A stretch of 64,000 nt of DNA from an uncultured Sphingobacteriaceae bacterium (GTDB lineage: Bacteria; Bacteroidota; Bacteroidia; Sphingobacteriales; Sphingobacteriaceae). The notes under the pieces are model-generated. The model had not been told where the DNA came from, searched no databases, and saw nothing but the letters and a program-made list of their open reading frames with translations. The position numbers were made by a program, and so were the translations under genes. The DNA lies in contig CAMLLO010000002.1 in assembly GCA_946480915.1 (NCBI GenBank), positions 186,001 through 250,000 on the forward strand, read 5' to 3'. Every line of letters starts with the position of its first letter. The stretch's first letter is position 1. Of this stretch, positions 51,862 through 60,758 are shown one piece after another.

Positions 51862-52899
51862 TTAATCTGCTTTAGCGCTAGAAACATATTTTCTCCATTT
51901 TTCCAGCACTGCCTGAAAATCAGCAGGTAAATCTGATTCAAAATGCATCCGATGCTTCGTTACCGGATGTTCAAACCCCAACGACTTGGCATGTAAGGCC
52001 TGCCTCGGCATAATTTCAAAGCAGTTCTCAACAAACTGTTTATACTTGCTAAACACGGTTCCCTTAACAATTTTGCTCCCGCCATAAGAAGCGTCACTAA
52101 ATAAAGGATGGCCAATATGTTGCATATGCGCACGTATTTGATGTGTTCGGCCAGTTTCTAGTTGACATTCGATCAAAGTAACGTAATTAAACCGTTCTAA
52201 CACTTTATAATGAGTAACCGACCACTTGCCTTTCGATTCATCATCATAAATATCCATTATTTTCCGATCGCGTAAGCTTCTGCCAATATATCCTGTTACC
52301 GTGCCGTCTTCTGATAAATCGCCCCAAACCAGAGCAATATATTTCCTCGTGATCGTATGATCAAAAAATTGTTTCGCCAGGTAAGTCATGGCAAATTCAT
52401 TCTTGCTAATCAATAATAAGCCCGATGTATCTTTATCAATTCTATGAACCAGGCCCGGTCTGCCATCATTGCCGGGAAGTTGAGGAAGCTGCTGAAAATG
52501 AAAAACTAAGGCGTTAACCAAGGTACCATTATAATTATTGTACCCCGGATGTACAACCATTCCAGCTGGCTTATTTACCACCAACACGTCCTTATCTTCG
52601 TAAATAATATCAATTGGAATATCTTCAGGGTAAACCTCAGTATCACGTGGAGGATGTGGCAAAACGATAGAAATAACATCGCCCGGCTTAACTTTGTAAC
52701 TGGATTTGATCTGCCTTTCATTAACCAGAACATTACCAGCTTCAATTGCATTTTGAATTCTGTTTCTGGAAGCGTTTTCTACCCGGAGCATTAAAAACTT
52801 ATCAATTCTTATCAACGATTGCCCTTTGTCCACAACCAGTCTTAAATGCTCAAACAGATCTTGCTCTTCCTGTTCTATTAACTCAAGTTCTTCAGCCAT
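51862..52899 (-). CDS. rluD: RluD-family 23S rRNA pseudouridine synthase
   Basis: A 345-aa protein making pseudouridines in the 23S rRNA helix 69 region. An S4 RNA-binding domain at the N-terminus (LIRIDKFLMLRVENASRNRIQNAIEAG) leads to the catalytic domain with the Asp in RPGLVHRIDKDTSGLLL, EGGRTHQIRAHM-type motif as ETGRTHQIRAHMQHIGHPLFSDASYGG, and VVNKPAGMVVHP. The start is ATG 52899; a -7 box ends 4 bases before it. Monocistronic. Confidence 0.93.
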   Translation of the reverse strand: MAEELELIEQEEQDLFEHLRLVVDKGQSLIRIDKFLMLRVENASRNRIQNAIEAGNVLVNERQIKSSYKVKPGDVISIVLPHPPRDTEVYPEDIPIDIIYEDKDVLVVNKPAGMVVHPGYNNYNGTLVNALVFHFQQLPQLPGNDGRPGLVHRIDKDTSGLLLISKNEFAMTYLAKQFFDHTITRKYIALVWGDLSEDGTVTGYIGRSLRDRKIMDIYDDESKGKWSVTHYKVLERFNYVTLIECQLETGRTHQIRAHMQHIGHPLFSDASYGGSKIVKGTVFSKYKQFVENCFEIMPRQALHAKSLGFEHPVTKHRMHFESDLPADFQAVLEKWRKYVSSAKAD

Positions 52900-52903
52900 T
52901 CCG

Positions 52904-52911
52904 CAAAATTA
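52904..52911 (-). promoter_or_regulatory. TAnnTTTG (-7) promoter box of rluD
   Basis: TAATTTTG on the minus strand ends 4 bases before the rluD ATG, another apparent leaderless arrangement. Confidence 0.4.
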
Positions 52912-53076
52912 AACTTTGAAAGTTAATTCGAGTCAGAGAAACATATTCTTAATTCATTTGTATTTAAATATTCACTTTGTATGTATGAAGAAGTTCATGA
53001 ATAATATGAAAGTGTTGTTAAATTTTTTCCCATTTTTGATTCGGGAAATATATTTAAAACACTAATTTCGATCACA

Positions 53077-54132
53077 TTGAAAAAACAACGACTTATTAAA
53101 AGTGCACTATTTTTAGGTAGTGTAATCTTTTCTCATGCTGTTTCTGCACAAAATGGCGTTGCCGAATTGGCCCAGGTAGGCCCTGATGCAACCAAACTGG
53201 CGAATGCCTACTTAAGTCCGATATTTAAGGGTTTCGGAATTGGATTAAATTCCGGATGGGCAAATACGGCACATTCTAAAAACCTTGGCAGATTTGATTT
53301 ACGAATAGGACTAACAGGAGCCATCGTACCGCAAAAAGATGAAACGTTTGACGTTAGCAGTCTTGGTTTATCAAACAGAATTCAATTAGCAGACGCAAAT
53401 AATAATATATCTCCAACAGCTGCAGGCAGTAAGGATATGGGTCCGGAGATAATTATAAAAAACAATTCAGGAAATGAAGTAAAGCGAATTAATCTTCCGC
53501 AAGGTGCAAACATTCCTCTAATTCCTGCTCCTCAATTACAGGCAACAGTTGGATTAATAAAAGGTATCGATGTCAGCTTGAGAGCTATCCCCGAGATTAA
53601 GATGGGAGATGTTGGCTCTATAAATATGATAGGCGGAGGCGTTAAAGTTGAATTATTACCTCTCATTGCAGGAAAAACCGCTGGCAAATTATTGCCTTTT
53701 GATTTAGCGTTAGCTTTGGGGTATACCCAATTCTCTTATAATAAAGATTTAGATTATGATTCTCCAGATGGAGTTTCGGTTGAAGACAATCAAAAAATCG
53801 AAGCAAAAATATCAGGATTAAATACTCAAATGATCTTATCTAAAAAGTTATTGGTATTCACACCTTTTATCGCTTTGGGATATAATACATCAAAAACTTC
53901 GGGTGGTTTAAAAGGAGACTATCGGGTTATTACGGGCTCTGTTCCAATAACAAACATGCCTGTTTACAGTACTGTAACCGATCCAGTTACGCTCGACAAG
54001 AAAAACTTCAGCAGCTTTAGAAGCGATATTGGTTTCCAACTAAACCTGGCAGTTATCAGATTTTACGCGTCTTACTCTGCTTCAGAATACAATTCGTTCA
54101 ATGCCGGAATCGGACTTGGGTTTGGGAAATAA
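53077..54132 (+). CDS. Outer-membrane beta-barrel protein, DUF6588-like
   Basis: A 351-aa exported protein with signal peptide (SALFLGSVIFSHAVSAQ). After residue 25 glycine-rich alternating strands dominate: GFGIGLNSGWANTAHSKNLGRFDLRIGLTGAIVP, LQATVGLIKGIDVSLRAIPEI, IGGGVKVELLP, LALALGYTQFSYNK, and an ending SFNAGIGLGFGK. It resembles the DUF6588 family of Bacteroidota barrels; the assignment is tentative. The start is TTG 53077; no other start in frame keeps the signal peptide intact. A strong terminator follows. Confidence 0.7.
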   Translation: MKKQRLIKSALFLGSVIFSHAVSAQNGVAELAQVGPDATKLANAYLSPIFKGFGIGLNSGWANTAHSKNLGRFDLRIGLTGAIVPQKDETFDVSSLGLSNRIQLADANNNISPTAAGSKDMGPEIIIKNNSGNEVKRINLPQGANIPLIPAPQLQATVGLIKGIDVSLRAIPEIKMGDVGSINMIGGGVKVELLPLIAGKTAGKLLPFDLALALGYTQFSYNKDLDYDSPDGVSVEDNQKIEAKISGLNTQMILSKKLLVFTPFIALGYNTSKTSGGLKGDYRVITGSVPITNMPVYSTVTDPVTLDKKNFSSFRSDIGFQLNLAVIRFYASYSASEYNSFNAGIGLGFGK

Positions 54133-54151
54133 TATTTAAAAAGGCATAATT

Positions 54152-54178
54152 AAAGCTCCGAAACCGGAGCTTTTTTAT
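54152..54178 (+). terminator. Intrinsic terminator after barrel gene
   Basis: AAAGCTCCG (54152-54160), a short A-rich loop, and CGGAGCTTT form a 9-bp stem followed by a T-run ending TTTATTTTT. It separates the barrel gene from the deaminase gene at 54189. Confidence 0.88.
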
Positions 54179-54188
54179 TTTTATCAGA

Positions 54189-55079
54189 ATGATAAATCTT
54201 GACTTCCACAGTCCTGAAGAAGAAATAAATCATCCACTTTTCCGTGAAAAAGGTATCAAAATATATCTAAAGAGAGATGATCTGATCCATCCCTTTATCT
54301 CCGGAAACAAATGGCGGAAGCTAAAATATCTATTGCAAAAAGCAGAAGTTGAGCGCAAAACTCATCTGGTAACTTTCGGAGGCGTGTGGTCTAACCATTT
54401 ATTGGCAACTGCATGCGCGGCAGCAAAATTCGGCTTTAAGAGCACTGGAATTGTACGTGGAGAAGACCTAAATACAGACACATTAATATTTTGCAGAATG
54501 TTTGGCATGAGCTTACTTTTTGCCGACAGGGAAAGCTATCGCGATAAGCGAAATCTGTATGATCTACATTTCCAGAATGATTCAACAGCCTTTTTTATCG
54601 ATGAAGGTGGTTGCAGCATGGAAGCCGCCAAAGGATGCGCTGACTTAGTAGACGAACTTGAACAAGAATACCAGCATATATTTTGCGCCTGTGGAACAGG
54701 CACAACCGCCGCCGGTATTATCAACGGCTTATCTGCAAACACAACTTCAACTCTTTTCCATGCAATACCCGTTTTAAAAGGCGACTTTCTAAAAAAGGAA
54801 ATTAACAAATTACTTCTCAGGGCTAGCGAATACGAGTTTCACCCGGATTATCATTTCGGTGGCTACGCGAAAACACAGCCCGAACTTATTCAATTCATCA
54901 GCGATTTTGCCTCAACAACAGGCATACTTCTCGATCCTGTATATACCGGAAAAATGATGTTTGCCATTTTGGATCTGGCCAAAAACGATCGGTTTTTACA
55001 CGGTTCGAAAATCCTGGCAATTCACACCGGTGGACTGTTTGGATTGCTTGGAATGAAAGACAAATTCAGCAAGGACTGA
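54189..55079 (+). CDS. ACC deaminase / D-cysteine desulfhydrase family PLP enzyme
   Basis: A 296-aa fold-type II PLP enzyme. The PLP Lys lies in ISGNKWRKLKYLL, with KIYLKRDDLIHP before it, FGGVWSNHLLA and the phosphate-binding ACGTGTTAAGI. The family contains 1-aminocyclopropane-1-carboxylate deaminases and D-cysteine desulfhydrases, which cannot be told apart without the substrate-site residues; desulfhydrase is commoner in soil Bacteroidota. The lysine transaminase gene starts 67 bases later. Confidence 0.8.
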   Translation: MINLDFHSPEEEINHPLFREKGIKIYLKRDDLIHPFISGNKWRKLKYLLQKAEVERKTHLVTFGGVWSNHLLATACAAAKFGFKSTGIVRGEDLNTDTLIFCRMFGMSLLFADRESYRDKRNLYDLHFQNDSTAFFIDEGGCSMEAAKGCADLVDELEQEYQHIFCACGTGTTAAGIINGLSANTTSTLFHAIPVLKGDFLKKEINKLLLRASEYEFHPDYHFGGYAKTQPELIQFISDFASTTGILLDPVYTGKMMFAILDLAKNDRFLHGSKILAIHTGGLFGLLGMKDKFSKD

Positions 55080-55123
55080 CATCTATAAGCGTCCAAATCT
55101 TCCTGATTGCGCTTCAGAATTAG

Positions 55124-55131
55124 TATTTTTG
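55124..55131 (+). promoter_or_regulatory. TAnnTTTG (-7) promoter box of lysine transaminase gene
   Basis: TATTTTTG overlaps the TTG (55129-55131) that could be taken as a start, so it favours the ATG at 55147. Leader would be about 10 bases. Confidence 0.45.
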
Positions 55132-55146
55132 ACAAAACAATCTGGT

Positions 55147-56478
55147 ATGTATAAATTATCTGTGGCCCCCGAAAACGTACATGAAGTGTTAGCCAAACAC
55201 ATTCTTGCTGATGGTTACGACTTAACTTTTGACATGGAAAAAAGTGAGGGCGTCTACATGTACGATTCAAAGCACAAGAGAAATATGCTTGATTTCTTCA
55301 CGTGTTTTGCCTCAGTTCCCTTGGGCTATAACCACCCAAAAATGATTGAGGATGAAGTATTCAAAAAGAACTTGCTTTTGGCAGCAATTAGCAACCCTTC
55401 AAACTCAGACATTTACACTCAGCAATATGCTGAGTTTCTGGATACTTTTTCAAAAATTGCAATGCCCGAGTATCTGCCTCATGCCTTTTTTATTTCGGGA
55501 GGAGGATTGGCAATAGAAAATGCTCTTAAAACGGCAATGGACTGGAAAGTTCAGAAAAATTTCAGAAAAGGGTATACCGAAGAACGTGGCTTCAAAGTTA
55601 TCCATTTTGAAAATGCTTTCCATGGGCGTACAGGTTATACAATGAGCCTGACCAACACACTTCCTGACAAAACTAAATGGTATGCCAAATTTAATTGGCC
55701 CAGAGTATCAACACCTACAATACATTTTCCTTTAACCGATGAAAACTATCAGGATCTTTTAACCCGCGAAGCTTTTTCAATTGAACAAATCAAAACCGCC
55801 TTCGCAGAAAATAAAGACGATGTCTGCGCGATAATTATTGAACCCGTTCAGGCCGAAGGAGGTGATAATCATGTGAGAAGAGAATTTCTGGAGCAGTTAA
55901 AAGCTCTGGCAGATGAAAACGAATGTTTTTTAATTTACGATGAGGTCCAAACGGGAGTTGGCTTATCAGGCAAGTTTTGGTGTCACGAACATTTTGGCGA
56001 AAACGCCCGTCCGGATATACTTGCCTTTGGAAAAAAAATGCAGGTCTGTGGAATTCTTGCAGGCAAAAAAGTCGATGAAATTGAGACAAATGTTTTCAAT
56101 GTACCATCACGCTTAAACTCAACCTGGGGCGGAAATCTTACTGATATGGTAAGAGCTTCAAAAATTCTTCAGATAATTAAGGAAGAAAACTTAATTGAGA
56201 ACGCCACCGTAACGGGTCGCTACTTACAAACCTGTTTAAAAGATATCTCCGAAAAATATTCCACAGTTTCTAACGTGCGAGGATTGGGTTTACTTACAGC
56301 CTTCGATTTTCCGGATAAAACAATGCGTGATAAATTTATATCCAATGGATTCGATAACAGCGTATTATTTCTTGGCTGTGGCAATTCATCCATACGCTTT
56401 CGGCCGGCACTTACCATGAAACCAGAGCATATTGATGCAGGAATCGAAGTAATGGACCGAATATTGCGCTTTTTGTAA
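55147..56478 (+). CDS. lat: L-lysine 6-transaminase
   Basis: Class III PLP aminotransferase of 443 aa, moving the epsilon-amino group of lysine to 2-oxoglutarate. Landmarks: FFTCFASVPLGYNHPKM, SGGGLAIENALKTAMDWKV, FENAFHGRTGYTMSL, YDEVQTGVGLSGKFW and DILAFGKKMQVCG carrying the PLP Lys, then NSTWGGNLTDMVRA. These match the L-lysine 6-transaminase subfamily rather than acetylornithine aminotransferase. ATG 55147 chosen over TTG 55129. Probably for lysine catabolism or synthesis of piperideine-6-carboxylate. Confidence 0.88.
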   Translation: MYKLSVAPENVHEVLAKHILADGYDLTFDMEKSEGVYMYDSKHKRNMLDFFTCFASVPLGYNHPKMIEDEVFKKNLLLAAISNPSNSDIYTQQYAEFLDTFSKIAMPEYLPHAFFISGGGLAIENALKTAMDWKVQKNFRKGYTEERGFKVIHFENAFHGRTGYTMSLTNTLPDKTKWYAKFNWPRVSTPTIHFPLTDENYQDLLTREAFSIEQIKTAFAENKDDVCAIIIEPVQAEGGDNHVRREFLEQLKALADENECFLIYDEVQTGVGLSGKFWCHEHFGENARPDILAFGKKMQVCGILAGKKVDEIETNVFNVPSRLNSTWGGNLTDMVRASKILQIIKEENLIENATVTGRYLQTCLKDISEKYSTVSNVRGLGLLTAFDFPDKTMRDKFISNGFDNSVLFLGCGNSSIRFRPALTMKPEHIDAGIEVMDRILRFL

Positions 56479-56479
56479 T

Positions 56480-57199
56480 TTACTTAAGTTGAAACAGATC
56501 TTCCACCCCGAGTAGCTTGGTAGAAGTAAAGCCTTCCGCAAAAGTAGCACCAATTGCTTTGCCAAATTCCCGGGCCCTGGCCTCAATTACTTTAACAAAA
56601 TTCGGATTTGAAATATATGTTTCGTGTTCCTCTTTCGCTTCCGGATTATAGAACTGAGTTTTAAAAGCTCTGATTGATGCCATTTTAACATCCCAAAAGT
56701 CAGAAATATCAATTAATACATCTGGTTTTAAATAGGCATCCTGAATATACTGTAAAACAAGTTTAGGTCGCCAAGCACTTTGCTGATTGCCATTCAATTC
56801 TGTGATTATTTTGGGTAAACCTGCCAGAAAAGCAGCATCATGTAACAGCAAACCTCCTTTTCCGTGGTCTGGATGGCGGTCATGTGCCGCATTTATAAGG
56901 ATTATTTCGGGCTGATACTGTCTTATTTTCTGAATAATAAGCAAACGATGCTCTTCATCATTCAAAAAAAAGCCGTCGCGCATTCCTAAATTCTCTCGAA
57001 CATCCAGATTTAAAATCGCGGTAGAATCTTTTGCCTCCTCATCTCTGGTTTCAGCTGTACCTCTCGATCCTAATTCGCCTCGGGTTAAATCGATGATACC
57101 TATTTTTTTACCTAATGCTTTATGTTTTAAAAGAGTGCCAGAACAACTTAATTCTGCATCATCAGGATGCGCTGCAAAAGCCAAAATATCTATTTTCAT
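56480..57199 (-). CDS. bshB1: Bacillithiol biosynthesis deacetylase BshB1
   Basis: A 239-aa zinc-dependent LmbE-like deacetylase that removes acetyl from GlcNAc-malate. Zinc/catalytic motif AHPDDAELSCSGTL (residues 10-23) and HDRHPDHGKGG (about 105-115) with VDLTRGELGSRGT-type segment (IDLTRGELGSRGT) and RGTAETRDEEA are typical of BshB1. bshA and bshC are not in the window. It is convergent with the lysine transaminase gene, whose stop codon is 1 base away. Confidence 0.92.
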   Translation of the reverse strand: MKIDILAFAAHPDDAELSCSGTLLKHKALGKKIGIIDLTRGELGSRGTAETRDEEAKDSTAILNLDVRENLGMRDGFFLNDEEHRLLIIQKIRQYQPEIILINAAHDRHPDHGKGGLLLHDAAFLAGLPKIITELNGNQQSAWRPKLVLQYIQDAYLKPDVLIDISDFWDVKMASIRAFKTQFYNPEAKEEHETYISNPNFVKVIEARAREFGKAIGATFAEGFTSTKLLGVEDLFQLK

Positions 57200-57258
57200 T
57201 CAATAAGTTTAATAAGGGGATGATGGATTCATTGAAAAATCAGAAGAATAAACAACAA

Positions 57259-57861
57259 TTAATTATAACCCGCTGTTTGAATAATTGTCTCAATATCGCG
57301 CTCTTCCTGAGCATTGTATTGATGTTTTAAATTATGACCAGACACCCTGGCGATTGACTGGTAAAGAAATGCTGTAACACCACCTTTAAGTTCTCTGACT
57401 AAATCGTAAGTACTCTTACCAGTCTCGCGATCGATTAGTTTTATAAGTATTTCTCCCTGATAAATTGACATGTTTTTAACCTCGCGATTAAACATATCTT
57501 TTATTTCTTTATCGCAAGCCTTCACAAGCAGCCTCTGTTCACGCTTATTTGTTGTTATTGCCAAATCCTGATTAAGTTTGGTATATCTATTGCGGGCAAA
57601 CATAGCATAAGGCAGCACTTTAAGAACATTATATTTTAAGCGGTCGTATTGAAATCTTGCTTCCGGGGTTCGAAAGATTCTGGTGGTCTTGATAGTAACA
57701 TCAGCAAGGGGGATCCAGGGGATCATTGTTCCATCAATATCGCGGGTAGCATATACCTTTATTGTGTCATTCTTACCTTGTACCATGCCAGAATTATTCT
57801 CCTGGGCAAAAGAATAAGTGAATAATACACATAAAAAAAAGGCAAGACTAAAAATTTTCAT
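57259..57861 (-). CDS. DUF4294 family exported protein
   Basis: A 200-aa secreted protein with signal peptide (MKIFSLAFFLCVLFTYSFAQE). The mature part holds the DUF4294-like DGTMIPWIPLADVTIKTTRIF and RLKYNVLKVLPYAMFARNRYTKL with LLVKACDKEIKDMF and GEILIKLIDRETG. Found broadly in Bacteroidota; role unknown. Adjacent to bshB1 on the same strand, 59 bases apart, and divergent from relA/spoT. Confidence 0.75.
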   Translation of the reverse strand: MKIFSLAFFLCVLFTYSFAQENNSGMVQGKNDTIKVYATRDIDGTMIPWIPLADVTIKTTRIFRTPEARFQYDRLKYNVLKVLPYAMFARNRYTKLNQDLAITTNKREQRLLVKACDKEIKDMFNREVKNMSIYQGEILIKLIDRETGKSTYDLVRELKGGVTAFLYQSIARVSGHNLKHQYNAQEERDIETIIQTAGYN

Positions 57862-57876
57862 ACTTTAGGGAGTGCA

Positions 57877-57884
57877 CAAAAATA
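57877..57884 (-). promoter_or_regulatory. TAnnTTTG (-7) promoter box of DUF4294 gene
   Basis: TATTTTTG on the minus strand lies 16 bases before the ATG at 57861. Confidence 0.35.
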
Positions 57885-57982
57885 CACCTTATTTCGTTTA
57901 TATTTAATATCCAATATACGAAATAGTAACCCAATAAGTATTAAAGAGGACAAAATTTTGACAGAACGTTTCGGATTTGAGT

Positions 57983-60214
57983 ATGAATGAGTTAGTAATT
58001 GATCTGGAAGCCGAGAAAGCGGAAATACTTAAACGATACCGTGCCTTACTTAAAGCTTGTAAGTCTACTTTACAAAGAGGTGATAAGCGCTTAATAAGGC
58101 AGGCATTCGATATGGCACTAGATAGTCATAAAGATATGCGCCGTAAATCCGGCGAACCATATATTTATCATCCCATCGCGGTAGCCCAAATTGCTGCAGA
58201 AGAAATTGGTTTGGGTACTACTTCGATAGTTTGTGCATTATTGCACGATGTTGTCGAGGATACCGCCATTACGCTCGAAGATATTGAGAGGGAATTTGGG
58301 AAGAAAGTAGCTAAAATAATAGATGGTTTAACTAAAATATCGGGAGTTTTTGATACCAACAGCTCCTTACAAGCAGAAAACTTCAGAAAAATGCTTCTTA
58401 CCCTGGCAGACGATGTCAGGGTGATTTTAATTAAGCTCGCCGACCGCTTACATAATATGCGGACGATGGATTTTATGCCCAGAGATAAACAGATGAAAAT
58501 CTCATCCGAAACCATTTATCTCTATGCTCCACTTGCCCATCGCCTGGGTTTATATGCGATGAAGTCCGAACTGGAAGATCTTTCCATGAAATACATGGAA
58601 TCGGAAACGTACAAATTCATCGCGAAAAAGCTCAATGAGAAAAAGGCAGAACGTGAGCAATATGTTAAAGCGTTCGTTGAACCGATAAAGGAAATTCTCG
58701 AAGAACAGGGTTTGACAGCAGAAGTGTATGGCCGACCGAAATCTATTCACTCGATTTGGAATAAAATGCGCACTAAAGGCATTCCTTTCGAAGAGGTGTA
58801 CGATCTTTTTGCCATCCGGATAATTTTAGACAGTAAGCCGGAAACTGAAAAAGCTGACTGCTGGAAAGCATACTCAATCGTAACTGATCTATACCGGCCT
58901 AATCCAGACAGGTTGCGTGACTGGATTTCTTCACCCCGGGCCAACGGCTACGAATCATTGCATACAACAGTTATGGGTCCGAAAGGACAATGGGTCGAAG
59001 TCCAGATCAGAACCACACGAATGAACGAAATTGCTGAGAAAGGTTTTGCAGCCCACTGGAAATATAAAGAGTCATCCTCCGACAGCGGTTTGGATTTATG
59101 GATACAAAAGGTTCGTGAACTTTTAAGCAATCCTGAATCAAATGCACTCGATTTTCTGGATGACTTTAAGATGAACCTCTTTTCTGATGAGATTTTCATT
59201 TTTACACCAAAAGGTGCATTAAAGCAACTTCCTGCGGAAGCAACTGCGCTCGATTTTGCGTTTGATATCCACTCGGATATCGGAGCCAGATGTATTGGCG
59301 CAAAAGTTAATCACAAACTCGTACCGCTTTCGCATAAGCTTCAAAACGGGGATCAGGTTGAGATCATCACGTCCAGCAAGCAAACCCCTAAAGAAGACTG
59401 GTTGAACTTTGTCGTAACAGCAAAGGCAAAATCAAAAATAAAATCAAGTCTTAAGGAAGAAAAGCGGAGAATTGCTGATGAAGGGAAAGAAATTCTGGAA
59501 CGGAAACTTAAATCGCTTAAAATAACCTACAATACCGATAACATCAATAAAATAACTTATTATTTCAAATACCCGTCTCCATTAGATCTGTTTTTTAATG
59601 TTGCTACCGGCGTAATTGATTTAAAAGATTTGAAGCAATTTCAAACATCGGAGAAAACGGTTGAACAACGGTCGCCCGAAAAAATTGAAGCGCACCAGAT
59701 TGAGGGAATTATTAATAAGGTTAAATCTAAAGACAGTAATACCTTACTTATCGGTGAAGACTTACAAAAAATTGACTACAAATTATCAACTTGCTGTAAT
59801 CCTATTCCGGGAGATGATGTATTTGGTTTTATTACGATTAACGATGGAATTAAAATTCATCGCACAAACTGTCCGAACGCAGCCAAATTAATGGCGAACT
59901 ACGGATACAGAATAGTCAAAGCTAAATGGACATCCCAGAAAGAACTTGCGTTTTTAACCGGATTGCGTATCACCGGAATTGATGATGTGGGACTGATTAA
60001 TAAGCTAACTACGGTAATCTCTAATGATTTTAAAGTTAACATGCGCTCTATAACTGTAGATAGCAATGAAGGCATTTTTGAAGGATCAATAATGGTCTAT
60101 GTGAACGATACCCAACATTTGGACAATCTGATTAAAAAACTCAGACAGGTAAAAGGTGTAACGGCCGTAACCCGATTTGACTCAGAACATCAAAATATTG
60201 ACTTGGCTTCATAA
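57983..60214 (+). CDS. Bifunctional (p)ppGpp synthetase/hydrolase, RelA/SpoT family
   Basis: A 743-aa stringent-response enzyme. An HD hydrolase domain (HDVVEDTAITLEDI; LADRLHNMRTMDF), then the synthetase (RPKSIHSIWNKM, VYDLFAIRIILDSKPE, SPRANGYESLHTTVMGPKGQWVEVQIRT), TGS (about 390-450, DEIFIFTPKGALKQLPAEATALDFAFDIHSDIG), a conserved-Cys region (STCCNPIPGDDVFGFITINDGIKIHRTNCPNAAKLM) and a C-terminal ACT domain. HD and synthetase residues look intact, so both activities are likely. ATG 57983 chosen over TTG 57977. Followed by the Fur-family gene. Confidence 0.95.
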   Translation: MNELVIDLEAEKAEILKRYRALLKACKSTLQRGDKRLIRQAFDMALDSHKDMRRKSGEPYIYHPIAVAQIAAEEIGLGTTSIVCALLHDVVEDTAITLEDIEREFGKKVAKIIDGLTKISGVFDTNSSLQAENFRKMLLTLADDVRVILIKLADRLHNMRTMDFMPRDKQMKISSETIYLYAPLAHRLGLYAMKSELEDLSMKYMESETYKFIAKKLNEKKAEREQYVKAFVEPIKEILEEQGLTAEVYGRPKSIHSIWNKMRTKGIPFEEVYDLFAIRIILDSKPETEKADCWKAYSIVTDLYRPNPDRLRDWISSPRANGYESLHTTVMGPKGQWVEVQIRTTRMNEIAEKGFAAHWKYKESSSDSGLDLWIQKVRELLSNPESNALDFLDDFKMNLFSDEIFIFTPKGALKQLPAEATALDFAFDIHSDIGARCIGAKVNHKLVPLSHKLQNGDQVEIITSSKQTPKEDWLNFVVTAKAKSKIKSSLKEEKRRIADEGKEILERKLKSLKITYNTDNINKITYYFKYPSPLDLFFNVATGVIDLKDLKQFQTSEKTVEQRSPEKIEAHQIEGIINKVKSKDSNTLLIGEDLQKIDYKLSTCCNPIPGDDVFGFITINDGIKIHRTNCPNAAKLMANYGYRIVKAKWTSQKELAFLTGLRITGIDDVGLINKLTTVISNDFKVNMRSITVDSNEGIFEGSIMVYVNDTQHLDNLIKKLRQVKGVTAVTRFDSEHQNIDLAS

Positions 60215-60241
60215 AACTTTTAAGATTCTTATTTTTTTGGA

Positions 60242-60249
60242 TAAATTTG
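60242..60249 (+). promoter_or_regulatory. TAnnTTTG (-7) promoter box of Fur-family gene
   Basis: TAAATTTG ends 19 bases before the ATG at 60269. A TTTA stands 19 bases upstream at the -33 position, one base off consensus. Confidence 0.45.
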
Positions 60250-60268
60250 AGCGCTGTTAAAGCAAACT

Positions 60269-60742
60269 ATGCCTGCACAAGAAACTATAGCACTTGTAAA
60301 AAAGATTTTTGAGGCTTACCTCGAAAATAAAAACTTAAGAAAGACGCCCGAACGTTTTGCTATACTGGAAGAGATATATTCACGTAGCGACCATTTCGAT
60401 GTAGAATCACTTTATATTCACATGAAAAATAAAAAATATCGTGTGAGTAGGGCGACCGTATATAACACATTAGAATTATTGGTCTCTTGTGATTTAGTTA
60501 CCAAACATCAATTTGGTAAAAACATGGCTCAGTTTGAAAAATCATATGGATACAAGCAACATGACCATATTATTTGCATCGACTGTGGCAAAGTTGTTGA
60601 GTTTTGCGATCCCCGAATTGGCCAGATACAATCCATGATGGGCGATCTGCTTAAATTCGACATCAAACACCACTCTTTAAATCTTTACGGTAACTGTGCA
60701 AAATTAAAAGAAGGTTTCTGTGAATCTTATTCAAAAAATTAA
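60269..60742 (+). CDS. Fur-family metal/peroxide-responsive repressor
   Basis: A 157-aa transcription regulator. The winged-helix DNA-binding N-terminus ([49 protein letters not shown]) leads to a dimerisation domain with [18 protein letters not shown], holding one Cys pair and several His; a second CxxxxC-like region ([13 protein letters not shown]) lies at the C-terminus. Fur or PerR/Zur cannot be told apart by eye. Followed 16 bases later by purA. Confidence 0.9.
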   Translation: MPAQETIALVKKIFEAYLENKNLRKTPERFAILEEIYSRSDHFDVESLYIHMKNKKYRVSRATVYNTLELLVSCDLVTKHQFGKNMAQFEKSYGYKQHDHIICIDCGKVVEFCDPRIGQIQSMMGDLLKFDIKHHSLNLYGNCAKLKEGFCESYSKN

Positions 60743-60758
60743 TTCCAAAATAATTTAA

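Noticed and set aside
54189..55079. Specific call of ACC deaminase for plant-growth promotion
   Set aside because: The family cannot be split from D-cysteine desulfhydrases without substrate-site residues I can verify, so only the family is reported.
60269..60742. Peroxide repressor PerR or zinc regulator Zur as a specific name
   Set aside because: Metal ligand set could not be assigned by eye; only the Fur family is supported.
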